Counted from the first letter of the stretch, positions 7,889 to 14,096 are shown. The stretch: 21,490 nucleotides of DNA from Candidatus Tayloriibacteriota bacterium (GCA_016215405.1 JACRJQ010000003.1:1-21490), one strand, 5' to 3'. Numbers and translations are program-made. The notes: generated by a model not told the origin, from the sequence alone.

Positions 7889-8612
7889 CCTCCGCCTCCT
7901 CTTCGTCGGCCTTTGGGTCCTCCCATGGGCGTATCTCGATCGCTTTGAATTCGGCGTCGCTCGTCTTCGTGCCTATTATCTTTATCCTGTCTCCTGAGCT
8001 GAACGAGAATCCTTCCGGCATCGCGATGCCTCGGCCTGTGACTCGCCAGAGCTCGCCTGACGAGTCGCGGAGCATGAAATCCTTGTCGGATTCCTTGTTC
8101 CTGACATGTCCCGAGAGGAGGCCGCGCTCAGGGTCGAGCCAGAGATTCGTGTTAAGGGGCACTACGGCGTTATAGACCGGTATGCTCTTCGACGCTACGC
8201 GGTCGACGAACTCGGTCAGATTGAGCGCATAGGCGATCGAGCCGAGGGTGAGCGCGATAAGGGCCGATATGAGCGCGAATTGCCGTCCTGACGTCCTATA
8301 GCCGTGTCTGGTGTTCCTGAAGTTTATGAATGCGATCCCCGCTAAGGCGAGGGAGGAGAGTATCCAGAAGAACGGTATCGAGTATGCGACTTTTTCCGAT
8401 GCGGTGAGCCCGAGCTTCTCGAAGAGAGCGAGATCGGCTCCTTTGACCATGAAGATGATCATGCCGAATCCCACGGAGAGCGCTGCCACGGACACCCCGA
8501 GAAGGAACCACATGACATAGTCGCGCGCTTTGAAATACCCTCTGGGCGTAGGGCGGACTCGCTCCTTTTGTATCCTCTCAAGTATCTGTTTTTGTAATGT
8601 CATGTTCTTCAT
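7881..8612 (-). CDS. Three-helix membrane protein with C-terminal OB-like domain; candidate anti-sigma partner
   Basis: This 243-residue protein has a basic N-terminal tail (1-32), transmembrane helices at about 33-55, 77-97 and 111-131, and a soluble domain (about 150-230) of alternating strands: LLSGHVRNKESDKDFMLRD, ELWRVTGRG, GDRIKIIGTK, FKAIEIRPWE. That pattern fits a small OB fold. An acidic tail (EEEAEAI) ends the chain. Its ATG overlaps the stop of the upstream ECF sigma gene (8609-8612), so the two are co-translated. That is the usual position of an anti-sigma factor, but no ZAS/RskA-type motif is visible, so a regulatory role is inferred from position alone. A second in-frame ATG (8603) is possible. 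The 3' end overlaps the convergent gene by 8 bp. Confidence 0.75.
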   Translation of the reverse strand: MKNMTLQKQILERIQKERVRPTPRGYFKARDYVMWFLLGVSVAALSVGFGMIIFMVKGADLALFEKLGLTASEKVAYSIPFFWILSSLALAGIAFINFRNTRHGYRTSGRQFALISALIALTLGSIAYALNLTEFVDRVASKSIPVYNAVVPLNTNLWLDPERGLLSGHVRNKESDKDFMLRDSSGELWRVTGRGIAMPEGFSFSSGDRIKIIGTKTSDAEFKAIEIRPWEDPKADEEEAEAI

Positions 8613-9214
8613 ATATTTCCGAGATGCATCCCTTTCTCCTCAGCCAGCCTCTTGAATTCCTTTTTGGCCCGGTGGATGAGGGTGGCTACCGTCCCGGGGG
8701 GCTTCCGCAAGATGTCCGATATGTCGTTATAGTCTTTTTCTTCGAGGAACTTCAGGACGAGGACTGAGCGATATTTCGGCTCGATATCGTCAAGGACCGC
8801 CGCGATACACTTCTTTATGTATTCTTTATCGGCGTCCCCTACGATATCCTCCTCTGCGGCTATCGTCTCGCCGAGGGTAACTGTCTCGTCCTCTCGCGTC
8901 GGATCGTCGAGGGAGCCTCCATACCTCTTCTTCTTCCTGAGAAAGTCTATCGCTTCGTTGTGCGCGATGCGGTAGATCCATGAAGAGAACGACAGATCGA
9001 GATCGAAGTCGTTGAGGTTCTCGTAGGCTTTTATGAATATGTCTTGGAGGAGTATGTCGAGATCGTCGGGTCCCGGCCTTGCTATGCGCCTCACATAGCG
9101 CCGCAGGGGTTCTTGGTATTTCTCGATGATACGGCCGAATTCAGCGCTCGATCGGAGCGCATTCTCTACTAAAAGGGCGTCGGCCCTCGCGGCTGTTATC
9201 TTGTCTTCGGCCAT
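8609..9214 (-). CDS. ECF-type sigma-70 family RNA polymerase sigma factor
   Basis: The 201-residue protein contains region 2 (about residues 24-97: FGRIIEKYQEPLRRYV ... DDLDILLQDIFIKAYENL ... FSSWIYRIAHNEAIDFLRKKKR) and region 4 (about 130-192: CIAAVLDDIEPKYRSVLVLK, DYNDISDILRKPPGTVATLIHRAKKEF) with a helix-turn-helix. There is no region 1 or 3, as in ECF sigmas. An acidic linker (101-128) joins the two. I chose ATG 9214 because TATAAT (9229-9224) lies just upstream on this strand. The longer frame to 9295 would place the promoter inside the gene, and its extra residues look unlike sigma sequence. It is the first gene of a two-gene unit with the overlapping membrane protein. Its regulon is unknown; no repeated alternative promoter motif is evident in the window. 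Confidence 0.9.
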   Translation of the reverse strand: MAEDKITAARADALLVENALRSSAEFGRIIEKYQEPLRRYVRRIARPGPDDLDILLQDIFIKAYENLNDFDLDLSFSSWIYRIAHNEAIDFLRKKKRYGGSLDDPTREDETVTLGETIAAEEDIVGDADKEYIKKCIAAVLDDIEPKYRSVLVLKFLEEKDYNDISDILRKPPGTVATLIHRAKKEFKRLAEEKGMHLGNI

Positions 9215-9223
9215 TGCCACTCC

Positions 9224-9229
9224 ATTATA
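9224..9229 (-). promoter_or_regulatory. -10 element (TATAAT) for the sigma factor gene
   Basis: TATAAT on the - strand is followed by nine bases (GGAGTGGCA) and ATG 9214. The expected start site leaves a leader of at most a few bases. A GTG three bases after the hexamer is too close to be transcribed. Confidence 0.6.
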
Positions 9230-9286
9230 GTTGATACGTTCGCGGAAGCTATTATTTTCAAGGCGATAGTGGATACTACGTAAATA

Positions 9287-9315
9287 TTGCTCCAAATCGA
9301 TTATTTGCTATTATG
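9287..9315 (+). promoter_or_regulatory. Probable tRNA promoter
   Basis: TTGCTC (9287-9292) and TATTAT (9310-9315) are separated by 17 bp, in a spacing suited to a sigma-70 promoter. The predicted start near 9322 falls at a GCCCC-TCGAT-GGGGC hairpin (9322-9336) that would form the 5' leader of the tRNA precursor. Confidence 0.45.
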
Positions 9316-9349
9316 AGCTTCGCCCCTCGATGGGGCTTTGTGTAGACAT

Positions 9350-9422
9350 TCCGCGGTAGCTCAGTCGGTAGAGCGTCCCGCTGTTAACGGGAGGGTCCTT
9401 GGTTCGAGTCCAAGCCGCGGAG
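9350..9422 (+). tRNA. tRNA-Asn (anticodon GUU)
   Basis: A full cloverleaf folds: acceptor 9350-9356 with 9415-9421, D stem GCTC/GAGC (9359-9362, 9371-9374), anticodon stem TCCCG/CGGGA (9376-9380, 9388-9392) with anticodon GTT at 9383-9385, 5-nt variable loop, T stem CTTGG/CCAAG (9398-9402, 9410-9414) and TTCGAGT loop. The discriminator is G. The genome continues CCC rather than CCA, so the CCA end must be added enzymatically. Confidence 0.97.
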
Positions 9423-9425
9423 CCC

Positions 9426-9462
9426 AAAAGCATTAGCGCCCTTTATGGGCGCTTTTGCTTTT
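9426..9462 (+). terminator. Intrinsic terminator after tRNA-Asn
   Basis: The inner stem AGCGCCC/GGGCGCT (9435-9441, 9447-9453) with loop TTTAT is extended by AAAAGC/GCTTTT. The T-rich 3' arm (TTTTGCTTTT) completes a rho-independent terminator directly behind the tRNA. Confidence 0.85.
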
Positions 9463-9464
9463 GA

Positions 9465-9508
9465 GGCTCCGCGGAGCAGGTCTACTAGACCTGCGTCTTG
9501 GACTCGAA
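9465..9508 (-). repeat. Split inverted copy of the tRNA-Asn 3' end with a palindromic insert
   Basis: GGCTCCGCGG (9465-9474) and CTTGGACTCGAA (9497-9508) together are the exact reverse complement of tRNA positions 9403-9424 (22 of 22). They are separated by a 22-nt insert (9475-9496) that contains GCAGGTCT-ACT-AGACCTGC (9476-9494), a perfect 8-bp stem. Confidence 0.85.
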
Positions 9509-9695
9509 GCCCGATTGAGCCGCGTACTCGCGCCAATTGGGGTACTGACCCTGTAAGAATCGAGAAGCGCGACCTAAATCTCTTGAGCGAAGCGATTAGA
9601 GATTGGAAGTACTCCTGTGGTGTACTCGCGCTCCAAGCCGTAAGGCAACTGACACAAATCGCCCTCAGGCGATCTTGTTATTGCCGCTGGGTCGA
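9509..9695. other. Stem-loop-rich noncoding stretch
   Basis: I see no credible gene here. Several hairpins are present: AATCTCT/AGAGATT (9577-9583, 9598-9604); TTGGA+AGTAC with GTACT...TCCAA (about 9603-9636); and ATCGCC-CTCA-GGCGAT (9658-9673) followed by CTTGTTATT, a weak terminator shape. The string GTACTCGCGC occurs twice (near 9522 and 9622), and TCCAAGCCG near 9632 repeats nine bases of the tRNA 3' half. It could be a small RNA or the remains of a tRNA-associated insertion. Confidence 0.4.
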
Positions 9696-9699
9696 GGTG

Positions 9700-9705
9700 T
9701 ATAAT
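9700..9705 (+). promoter_or_regulatory. -10 element (TATAAT) for the small membrane protein
   Basis: A perfect TATAAT is followed by GAGGCC and ATG 9712, predicting a leaderless mRNA. A weak -35 (TTGTTA, 9675-9680) lies 19 bp upstream. Confidence 0.6.
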
Positions 9706-9711
9706 GAGGCC

Positions 9712-9876
9712 ATGGAAAAGATAAAAATAGAGCAGCACTGCTTTTTGGGGGTATGGGTCGTCGGATGGCTTTTTACCATCGGGTTTTTAGGCCTTTCGTT
9801 CTGGCAAGGGGTCCTCGCGCTCGCGATATGGCCCTACTACATCGGGGAGGCGGTGAGCTTCTTCGCTCTCTTTTAG
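9712..9876 (+). CDS. 54-residue membrane protein of unknown function
   Basis: The product begins MEKIKIEQHCFLGVW and has two closely spaced hydrophobic segments (about residues 11-28 and 30-50, the second containing ALAIWPYYIGEAVSFF). It is therefore probably a small helical-hairpin membrane protein. ATG 9712 is chosen over the long upstream open frame, which runs back through the tRNA terminator and noncoding hairpins, because a perfect TATAAT ends six bases before it. A strong terminator follows 8 bp after the stop, so it forms a monocistronic unit. No function can be assigned. The Trp/Gly/aromatic pattern (GWLFTIGFLGLSFWQG) is distinctive enough to find homologs. Confidence 0.75.
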   Translation: MEKIKIEQHCFLGVWVVGWLFTIGFLGLSFWQGVLALAIWPYYIGEAVSFFALF

Positions 9877-9884
9877 GAGCTGTC

Positions 9885-9924
9885 ATAACGAAAGAGCCCC
9901 GCATTCGCGGGGCTCTTTCGTTAT
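9885..9924. terminator. Bidirectional intrinsic terminator
   Basis: A perfect 18-bp stem (9885-9902 with 9907-9924) has loop ATTC and GC-rich inner arms GCCCCGC/GCGGGGC. A-rich and T-rich outer arms let it work for both convergent units. The TAA stop of the - strand gene (9923-9921) lies in the stem. Confidence 0.9.
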
Positions 9925-10529
9925 CTTCCGATGGTTATCATCGCGTCGAGCTTGTTCTCTTCGGGCACCGTCACGGTCTCGTCTATCTCGAGCGCGCCTG
10001 CGAGGGCTTCGACGAGGAGCGTAGCGTAGTCTTTCTTGCTCTCCTTTATCTCCAACGTGTTCTTTGTCTGCGCGGGCGCATTGCCTGTTTTGTCTATCTT
10101 GAATCCTTTTGACGAAAGAAGGTCTTTTATGGAGCCTGCTCGGCCCGAGACCTTCGTCGCATTGAAGACGCCGACAGAGACCGCCTGCTTGTCGAGCGCC
10201 GGCTTCGCCGCGATCGTTTCGACGCTCTCTTCGGGAGCCTTTGGCGTCTCTGCTGCAGCCTGTTCGACAAGGGCTTGCGGTCGGGGCGCGGGGGAGTCGT
10301 CTATGGCGATGTTAAGGCGTCTCGCGACCCGCTCGTACCCCGCGCGGTCCATGACGAGACCTTGACCCGTCTCGCCGTCTGAGAACACTCTGTTTATCTC
10401 GAGGGTGATAAAGCGGGTCGCCATAACGAAGAGTACCCATACCGCTACGAAGAGGGCTATGAGGATAGCGGGATACGCGACCGTACGGAAGGTGAGCCTC
10501 GATATGAATCTTTTGAGCTTTTCGTTCAT
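9921..10529 (-). CDS. Membrane protein with LytR_C domain, last gene of the pilMN-pilO unit
   Basis: ATG 10529 gives 202 residues (MNEKLKRFISRL) and lies one base after the stop of the PilO-like gene (TAA-C-ATG). The upstream in-frame start at 10571 would overlap that gene and adds non-conserved residues. One transmembrane helix (about 18-40) is followed by a variable Pro/Ala/Glu-rich linker. A C-terminal domain (about 115-200: VSVGVFNATKVSGRAGSIKDLLSSKGFKI ... YATLLVEALAG ... DAMITIG) matches the LytR_C pattern, namely a V.V.N.T...G.A....LL...GF start and an I.IG end. LytR_C domains occur in cell-envelope proteins and are thought to bind wall polymers. Its place in the pilus unit suggests a link between pilus platform and wall, perhaps the PilP position; that is inference. 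Confidence 0.8.
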   Translation of the reverse strand: MNEKLKRFISRLTFRTVAYPAILIALFVAVWVLFVMATRFITLEINRVFSDGETGQGLVMDRAGYERVARRLNIAIDDSPAPRPQALVEQAAAETPKAPEESVETIAAKPALDKQAVSVGVFNATKVSGRAGSIKDLLSSKGFKIDKTGNAPAQTKNTLEIKESKKDYATLLVEALAGALEIDETVTVPEENKLDAMITIGR

Positions 10530-10530
10530 G

Positions 10531-11100
10531 TTAGTTGTCGCTTCGCGTGTATATCTTCCCTTGGACCGCAACGTTCGAGGTGTTCTGCCATCCTTCTTGG
10601 GTCTGAGAGCTCAGCGCGATCGAACGTATCTTCGTGAAGTAAGGGAGCCTCTCGACGTCCTTGAGGAATCCGAGGACGGTAAATACGTTTCCCTGGAGGG
10701 AGAGCGAGAAGTTTATCTCCGAGAGAGAGTGGGGCGGGTTGCCGATCTCTATCCCGAGCTCTGACGGCGTCTCGAACCTCACCGCCATCGAGACATTGTT
10801 CTTCGCGGCCACGGATTCGAGGGCGGTGACGAACTCGAGGGTGTTCGAGGAGTAGATCAATGCGGATTCGATGAGCGCATCTTTGCCCTTTATGCGGCGG
10901 TATTGTTCCGTGAGCTCCGAGACGACCGCGGTGCGGTCCTTGAGGGCCTGCGACAGCCTGCGGCTCTCCACGACCGCGTCGCTCGCCGCGCCTATCTTGT
11001 TCGAGAGGAATACGATGACGAGCACCGATGCCACGACCGCTACGGCGATCTCGGCCGCGTCTTCGGAAAGCTGTATCCAGAGGCTCTTTTTGGTGAACAT
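10531..11100 (-). CDS. pilO: PilO-like type IV pilus inner-membrane protein
   Basis: This 189-residue protein has a short cytoplasmic N-terminus, one transmembrane helix (about residues 17-35) and a coiled-coil stretch (about 40-70: AVVESRRLSQALKDRTAVVSEL). A ferredoxin-like periplasmic/extracytoplasmic domain follows (about 85-189: FVTALESVAAKNNVSM ... INFSLSLQGNVFTVLGFLKDVERLPYFTKIRSI). This is the PilO architecture, and the LQG....V..FL..VE.LP motif is characteristic. In the type IV pilus PilO pairs with PilN to align the platform. It follows the PilM-PilN fusion by 4 bp, exactly where pilO sits in canonical pilMNO operons. Length is close to normal. Sequence divergence makes the symbol functional rather than orthology-proven. 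Confidence 0.82.
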   Translation of the reverse strand: MFTKKSLWIQLSEDAAEIAVAVVASVLVIVFLSNKIGAASDAVVESRRLSQALKDRTAVVSELTEQYRRIKGKDALIESALIYSSNTLEFVTALESVAAKNNVSMAVRFETPSELGIEIGNPPHSLSEINFSLSLQGNVFTVLGFLKDVERLPYFTKIRSIALSSQTQEGWQNTSNVAVQGKIYTRSDN

Positions 11101-11104
11101 GGGC

Positions 11105-12508
11105 TTATTGGAAATATATAGACGAAGGGTCCTTGAGGGCGAAGGTTATCGTGAAGGGTATGTCCGCGCGGAGCTCGAGGTTCGTGAGGGGAAGCACCAC
11201 GTCAGAGAGAGCTTCGGACGACTCGAAGCTCTTTTTGAGCGCGGTGAGCTCGGCTCGGGTCTTTGCGAGGCCTGTAATCTGTATCCTGTCTTCAGGCGCG
11301 CCCAAAGAGAGGCTCGTCACCACGATCCCGCTCGTGACCTTCGATTTTATCTCTTCGATGGCCGCGCTCCAGACCGTGCTCTCGGAGGCGATCTTCGAGG
11401 TCGCCTCGATGAGCTTGTTGAATTCCTTCGCCCGCTCTTCTTCTTGGAGTATCTCGGAAGAGGTGGGTTGGACCGAGAGCGCCGCGAACTCCTGCGTGAA
11501 TCGCGCCTGCAGGGAGGTGATGATCGCGAAGGCCCCGACGAACGCCGCTATGAAGAAGAGGGAGATGCCGATGCTTATGTTCCTTACGAACGCGCCGAAG
11601 GCGACGGCCTGCTGGAATACGTAGGCGTCCTCTGTCCCAACGGGCAGGAGGCTCACGATGTTGTCTGTGCCTCGCGGCATGCGACCGCGGGAAAGGGCTC
11701 CGAGGGCGCAGAGCCACTTGGCATCTCTCTGCTTTGCGGGTACGAGCGGTGCGATATCGTCCTTGAGGGCGAGGGACTCGAGGTCGGATCTCTTCAGAGC
11801 GGAGGAGAATTCGGTCTTGCAGTAGCCTTCTATCCTCTCGATCTCGCGGGCTACGTCCTGTTCGGTCGAAAGCCTGTCGGAAGGGAGCGATCGCGAGAAT
11901 CTCACCGCGGTGCCCTCGATCGCCGCGACGGAGACGCCGTCCTTGTAGGGTAACGAGATGAGGAGAGGTCCGGTCGCCTTCGTCGCTCTGGCTATGGAGA
12001 GAGGATGCGTCTCCGCGGCGACCGGCTTTATGCCCGCTGCTTTGAGCGCCGCGACGTATCCGTCGATGACCTCGCGAGGGCAAGCGCAGACGAACGCCTC
12101 GTTTTTTCCCGTAGGAAGGATCTCGTAGTCGAGGTATACGTCCTCTGGCTTGTAAGGGAGATGAAACGATAGGGAGAGTCGGATCGCTTCGTCTATCCTC
12201 GACGCGTCGACGGACGAAGGAAAAGAGATCGTCTTGAAATACGCGGCATGGGGAGGGATGGAGACCACGAAATAAGGTATGCTCTCCGGGAGCTTCGAGA
12301 GGACGGCGCGGATAGCCTTCGCGAGAGCCTGTCCATCCTTGACCTTTCCGCCCTCGATCGCGCCTTGGGGGATCGCCTCTTCGGCGAGGACGGCGCGGGC
12401 AGGGGACTTTTTCGTCGCCTTGGCGTAGATCGCGGCGCGCACGCGGGAATCGCTCACTTCGAGGCCGCCGACAGGCTCGTCCCTCGTGATGATGCTCGTA
12501 AGATTCAT
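11105..12508 (-). CDS. PilM-PilN fusion, type IV pilus platform
   Basis: The 467-residue product joins two proteins that are normally separate. Residues 1-280 are PilM-like (actin fold: VGGLEVSDSRVRAAIY near the start, YFVVSIPPHAAYFKTISFP at 79-97, AEEAI and LPYKPEDVYLDYEI in the middle, later SVAAIEGTAVRFSRSLP). Residues 283-467 are PilN-like: the short NIVSLLPVG (283-291), the segment by which free PilN docks on PilM, then one transmembrane helix (about 309-331), a coiled coil (335-375) and a ferredoxin-like domain (378-460). So PilM is covalently tethered to the membrane here. It heads the pilMN-pilO-LytR_C unit with gaps of 4 and 1 bp. It has a TATACT extended -10 close to the ATG and faces the pilin gene divergently. 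Confidence 0.88.
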   Translation of the reverse strand: MNLTSIITRDEPVGGLEVSDSRVRAAIYAKATKKSPARAVLAEEAIPQGAIEGGKVKDGQALAKAIRAVLSKLPESIPYFVVSIPPHAAYFKTISFPSSVDASRIDEAIRLSLSFHLPYKPEDVYLDYEILPTGKNEAFVCACPREVIDGYVAALKAAGIKPVAAETHPLSIARATKATGPLLISLPYKDGVSVAAIEGTAVRFSRSLPSDRLSTEQDVAREIERIEGYCKTEFSSALKRSDLESLALKDDIAPLVPAKQRDAKWLCALGALSRGRMPRGTDNIVSLLPVGTEDAYVFQQAVAFGAFVRNISIGISLFFIAAFVGAFAIITSLQARFTQEFAALSVQPTSSEILQEEERAKEFNKLIEATSKIASESTVWSAAIEEIKSKVTSGIVVTSLSLGAPEDRIQITGLAKTRAELTALKKSFESSEALSDVVLPLTNLELRADIPFTITFALKDPSSIYFQ

Positions 12509-12518
12509 AGCTCACAAA

Positions 12519-12527
12519 AGTATATCA
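12519..12527 (-). promoter_or_regulatory. Extended -10 for the pilMN unit
   Basis: The - strand reads TGA-TATACT, then ten bases, then ATG 12508, so the leader would be about 4 nt. No clear -35 is seen; the TGN extension may compensate. Confidence 0.55.
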
Positions 12528-12547
12528 CAGACGTGCCGTCGTCTCGA

Positions 12548-12556
12548 TTATCCACA
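12548..12556 (+). other. Consensus DnaA-box 9-mer
   Basis: TTATCCACA, a perfect match to the bacterial DnaA box, lies in the divergent pilMN/pilin intergenic region between the two promoters. It is single and without an AT-rich unwinding region, so it is not an origin. It may be chance. Confidence 0.35.
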
Positions 12557-12583
12557 TGCCAAAGAAAGGCCTCGGTTAAGCGG

Positions 12584-12592
12584 TGATATAAT
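12584..12592 (+). promoter_or_regulatory. Extended -10 (TGA-TATAAT) for the pilin gene
   Basis: A perfect TATAAT with a TGN extension predicts a start near 12599. This gives a leader of about 65 nt to ATG 12664, longer than those of neighbouring units. Confidence 0.6.
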
Positions 12593-12663
12593 AACCTCAC
12601 TAGAAAGACGCAAGGCTTTCGAGATTGTCGGTCACGGTTATTAATAAATTAGCTTTCATATCC

Positions 12664-13371
12664 ATGCACGCACGAAGAGAGCAGGGCTTTACCCTCCTCG
12701 AACTCCTCATAGTAATCGCGATAATCGCGATACTCTCAGTCATACTTGTCATCGTGATCAATCCGGCCGAAACCCTGAAGAAATCTCGAGACGCGCAGCG
12801 AATCTCTGACCTTAACACGATGAAGACGGCCCTCGGCATCTACATCACTTCGACAGCGACCCCTGACCTCGACGCGAGCGTATCTAACTTCTGCCTCGGT
12901 ACCGGCATCACCACCGCGCAGATCGGCTATAGCGCGGAGATAGCGGACACCACCTGCGCCGTAAACGTCGTAGAGGGCAACGACATCACCTCGGGAACGA
13001 CCTTCAACGCGAGCGATATGTGCCGATACGTAGGAACTACGGGCGCCGCCGCGATCGACGGAACCGGCTGGGTCCCTGTGAATCTCGGAGGCCTCGTCGG
13101 AGGATCGCCGATCTCGAATCTTCCTCTCGACCCTGTGAACACGGTCGCTACCGCGGGCACTCCTACCTCGACCGACCTTGTCTACCGCTATGCGTGCCAG
13201 AACGCGGCTGCGGGCAACAAGCCGTCATACGTATTCGAATTCAACGCCCAGCTCGAGAGCGCGGCGTACACCTCGGACGACAACAGGAAGACCAAGGACG
13301 GAGGGGACAACGACAACTATTACGAGGTCGGATCGAGCCTCAGGCTCATCGGCACCGGAACGAACTTCTAA
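12664..13371 (+). CDS. Type IV pilin, probably the major subunit
   Basis: ATG 12664 gives 235 residues with a classic short type III signal, MHARREQG, cleaved before FTLLELLIVIAIIAILSVIL, with the essential Glu at mature position 5. A TTG start at 12625 is open but would give an unusually long leader. The N-terminal helix continues into KKSRDAQRISDLNTMKTALGIY, the pattern of pilins and pseudopilins in CPR and Gram-positive bacteria. The globular part (about 60-235) contains four Cys and a Gly/Thr-rich loop region. It is monocistronic, with its own extended -10 and a strong terminator behind, which suits a highly expressed subunit. Prepilin peptidase is not in the window. Major versus minor pilin status is inferred from the separate transcription unit. 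Confidence 0.85.
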   Translation: MHARREQGFTLLELLIVIAIIAILSVILVIVINPAETLKKSRDAQRISDLNTMKTALGIYITSTATPDLDASVSNFCLGTGITTAQIGYSAEIADTTCAVNVVEGNDITSGTTFNASDMCRYVGTTGAAAIDGTGWVPVNLGGLVGGSPISNLPLDPVNTVATAGTPTSTDLVYRYACQNAAAGNKPSYVFEFNAQLESAAYTSDDNRKTKDGGDNDNYYEVGSSLRLIGTGTNF

Positions 13372-13382
13372 GAGATGCAGAG

Positions 13383-13410
13383 AAAATCCCCGAGAGATCG
13401 GGGATTTTTT
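13383..13410 (+). terminator. Intrinsic terminator after the pilin gene
   Basis: The stem AAAATCCCCGA/TCGGGGATTTT (13383-13393, 13398-13408) has loop GAGA and runs into further T residues. It begins 11 bp after the pilin stop. Confidence 0.9.
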
Positions 13411-13420
13411 CTCGCTCGGT

Positions 13421-13449
13421 TTTACGCGAGGGTCTTTTTAGCCTATGAT
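13421..13449 (+). promoter_or_regulatory. Promoter for the polytopic membrane protein
   Basis: TTTACG (13421-13426) and TATGAT (13444-13449) are spaced 17 bp apart, and ATG 13458 follows 8 bases later. A leaderless start is predicted. Confidence 0.55.
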
Positions 13450-13457
13450 GTCGACAT

Positions 13458-14096
13458 ATGGAAACGCTCGTCGCTTCGACCGGGATACTCCCGAAGCTCG
13501 CCCAGGCAGCCTTTTTCATCGCGGCTCTCGTCGTCTGGTTTAGGGCCACGGACAGGGCGAAGGGATTCAAAAGGCTCTTCGCTCTCTCTCTTTCGTTCCA
13601 TGGGCTCTATGCGGCCCTTCTCACGGCCGCTCAGGGCTATGTGTGGTCCAAAGACGCCTTCACCAAGCTTTTCTTGAGCCTGCCCATCGAGGCGGAAGCC
13701 CCGCTTCCGGCGCTCCTCTCGCCTTTTCGATCGATATTCCTCAGCGACCACGGGTACTTCGCTTTCTATTCCGCCAGCCGCTTCTGGGTCCCGGCGCTCT
13801 TCGCCGTCTCGTGCGCGCTCGTCGCCTACGGGGTCTTTCGATTCGCCAACCGCTCCGAGTCTACGAAAACAGACGCCCTCATCTTCGCCCTCGGGGTCTC
13901 GATCGTAGGCTATCCGGCATGTATCGCCTTTGCCGCCCTGGCCTTTCTCTTCATCCTCGGCCAAGGCCTCTGGAAGGCGTCGACCGGCCGCTCCGGCCTC
14001 TCTTTCGCGCTGCCCGCAGCGCTAGCGGCGCTCATCGTCATCCTCGTGGGCGCGCGGCTCGTCGCCTTTCTCGGCCTTTCCGCGATCGCTCTATAG
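13458..14096 (+). CDS. Polytopic membrane protein of unknown function in the pilus cluster
   Basis: The 212-residue protein has about five hydrophobic helices (near residues 11-29, 40-60, 108-128, 139-170 and 182-210), with a longer loop after helix 2 (60-105). I recognise no family signature and no catalytic motif. It starts 8 bases after a TATGAT hexamer and ends 36 bp before the pilB start. It lies between the pilin and pilB but has its own promoter, and pilB also appears to have one. A role in pilus biogenesis, for example an assembly or wall-passage helper, is suggested only by position. A prepilin peptidase is unlikely: there is no GxGD-type aspartate motif and the Cys/Asp pattern does not fit. 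Confidence 0.7.
   Translation: METLVASTGILPKLAQAAFFIAALVVWFRATDRAKGFKRLFALSLSFHGLYAALLTAAQGYVWSKDAFTKLFLSLPIEAEAPLPALLSPFRSIFLSDHGYFAFYSASRFWVPALFAVSCALVAYGVFRFANRSESTKTDALIFALGVSIVGYPACIAFAALAFLFILGQGLWKASTGRSGLSFALPAALAALIVILVGARLVAFLGLSAIAL

Noticed and set aside
9215..9295. N-terminal extension of the sigma factor frame
   Set aside because: It would place the TATAAT at 9229-9224 within the gene, and the extra 27 residues show no sigma-like features.
9445..9876. 143-residue open frame that includes the small membrane protein
   Set aside because: It begins inside the tRNA terminator and runs through hairpins and a TATAAT; only the part from 9712 has protein-like composition and a fitting promoter.
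10871..11953. 360-residue open frame on the + strand opposite PilO and PilM-N
   Set aside because: It is antisense to two well-supported pilus genes and is Arg/Glu/Gly-rich, as expected for a shadow frame in GC-rich DNA.
11292..12515. 407-residue - strand frame overlapping PilM-N in another phase
   Set aside because: Its extreme Arg/His/Pro composition and lack of domains mark it as a shadow of the fusion gene.
12548..12556. Replication origin at the DnaA box
   Set aside because: There is only one box, no cluster, no AT-rich unwinding region, and no dnaA or dnaN nearby.
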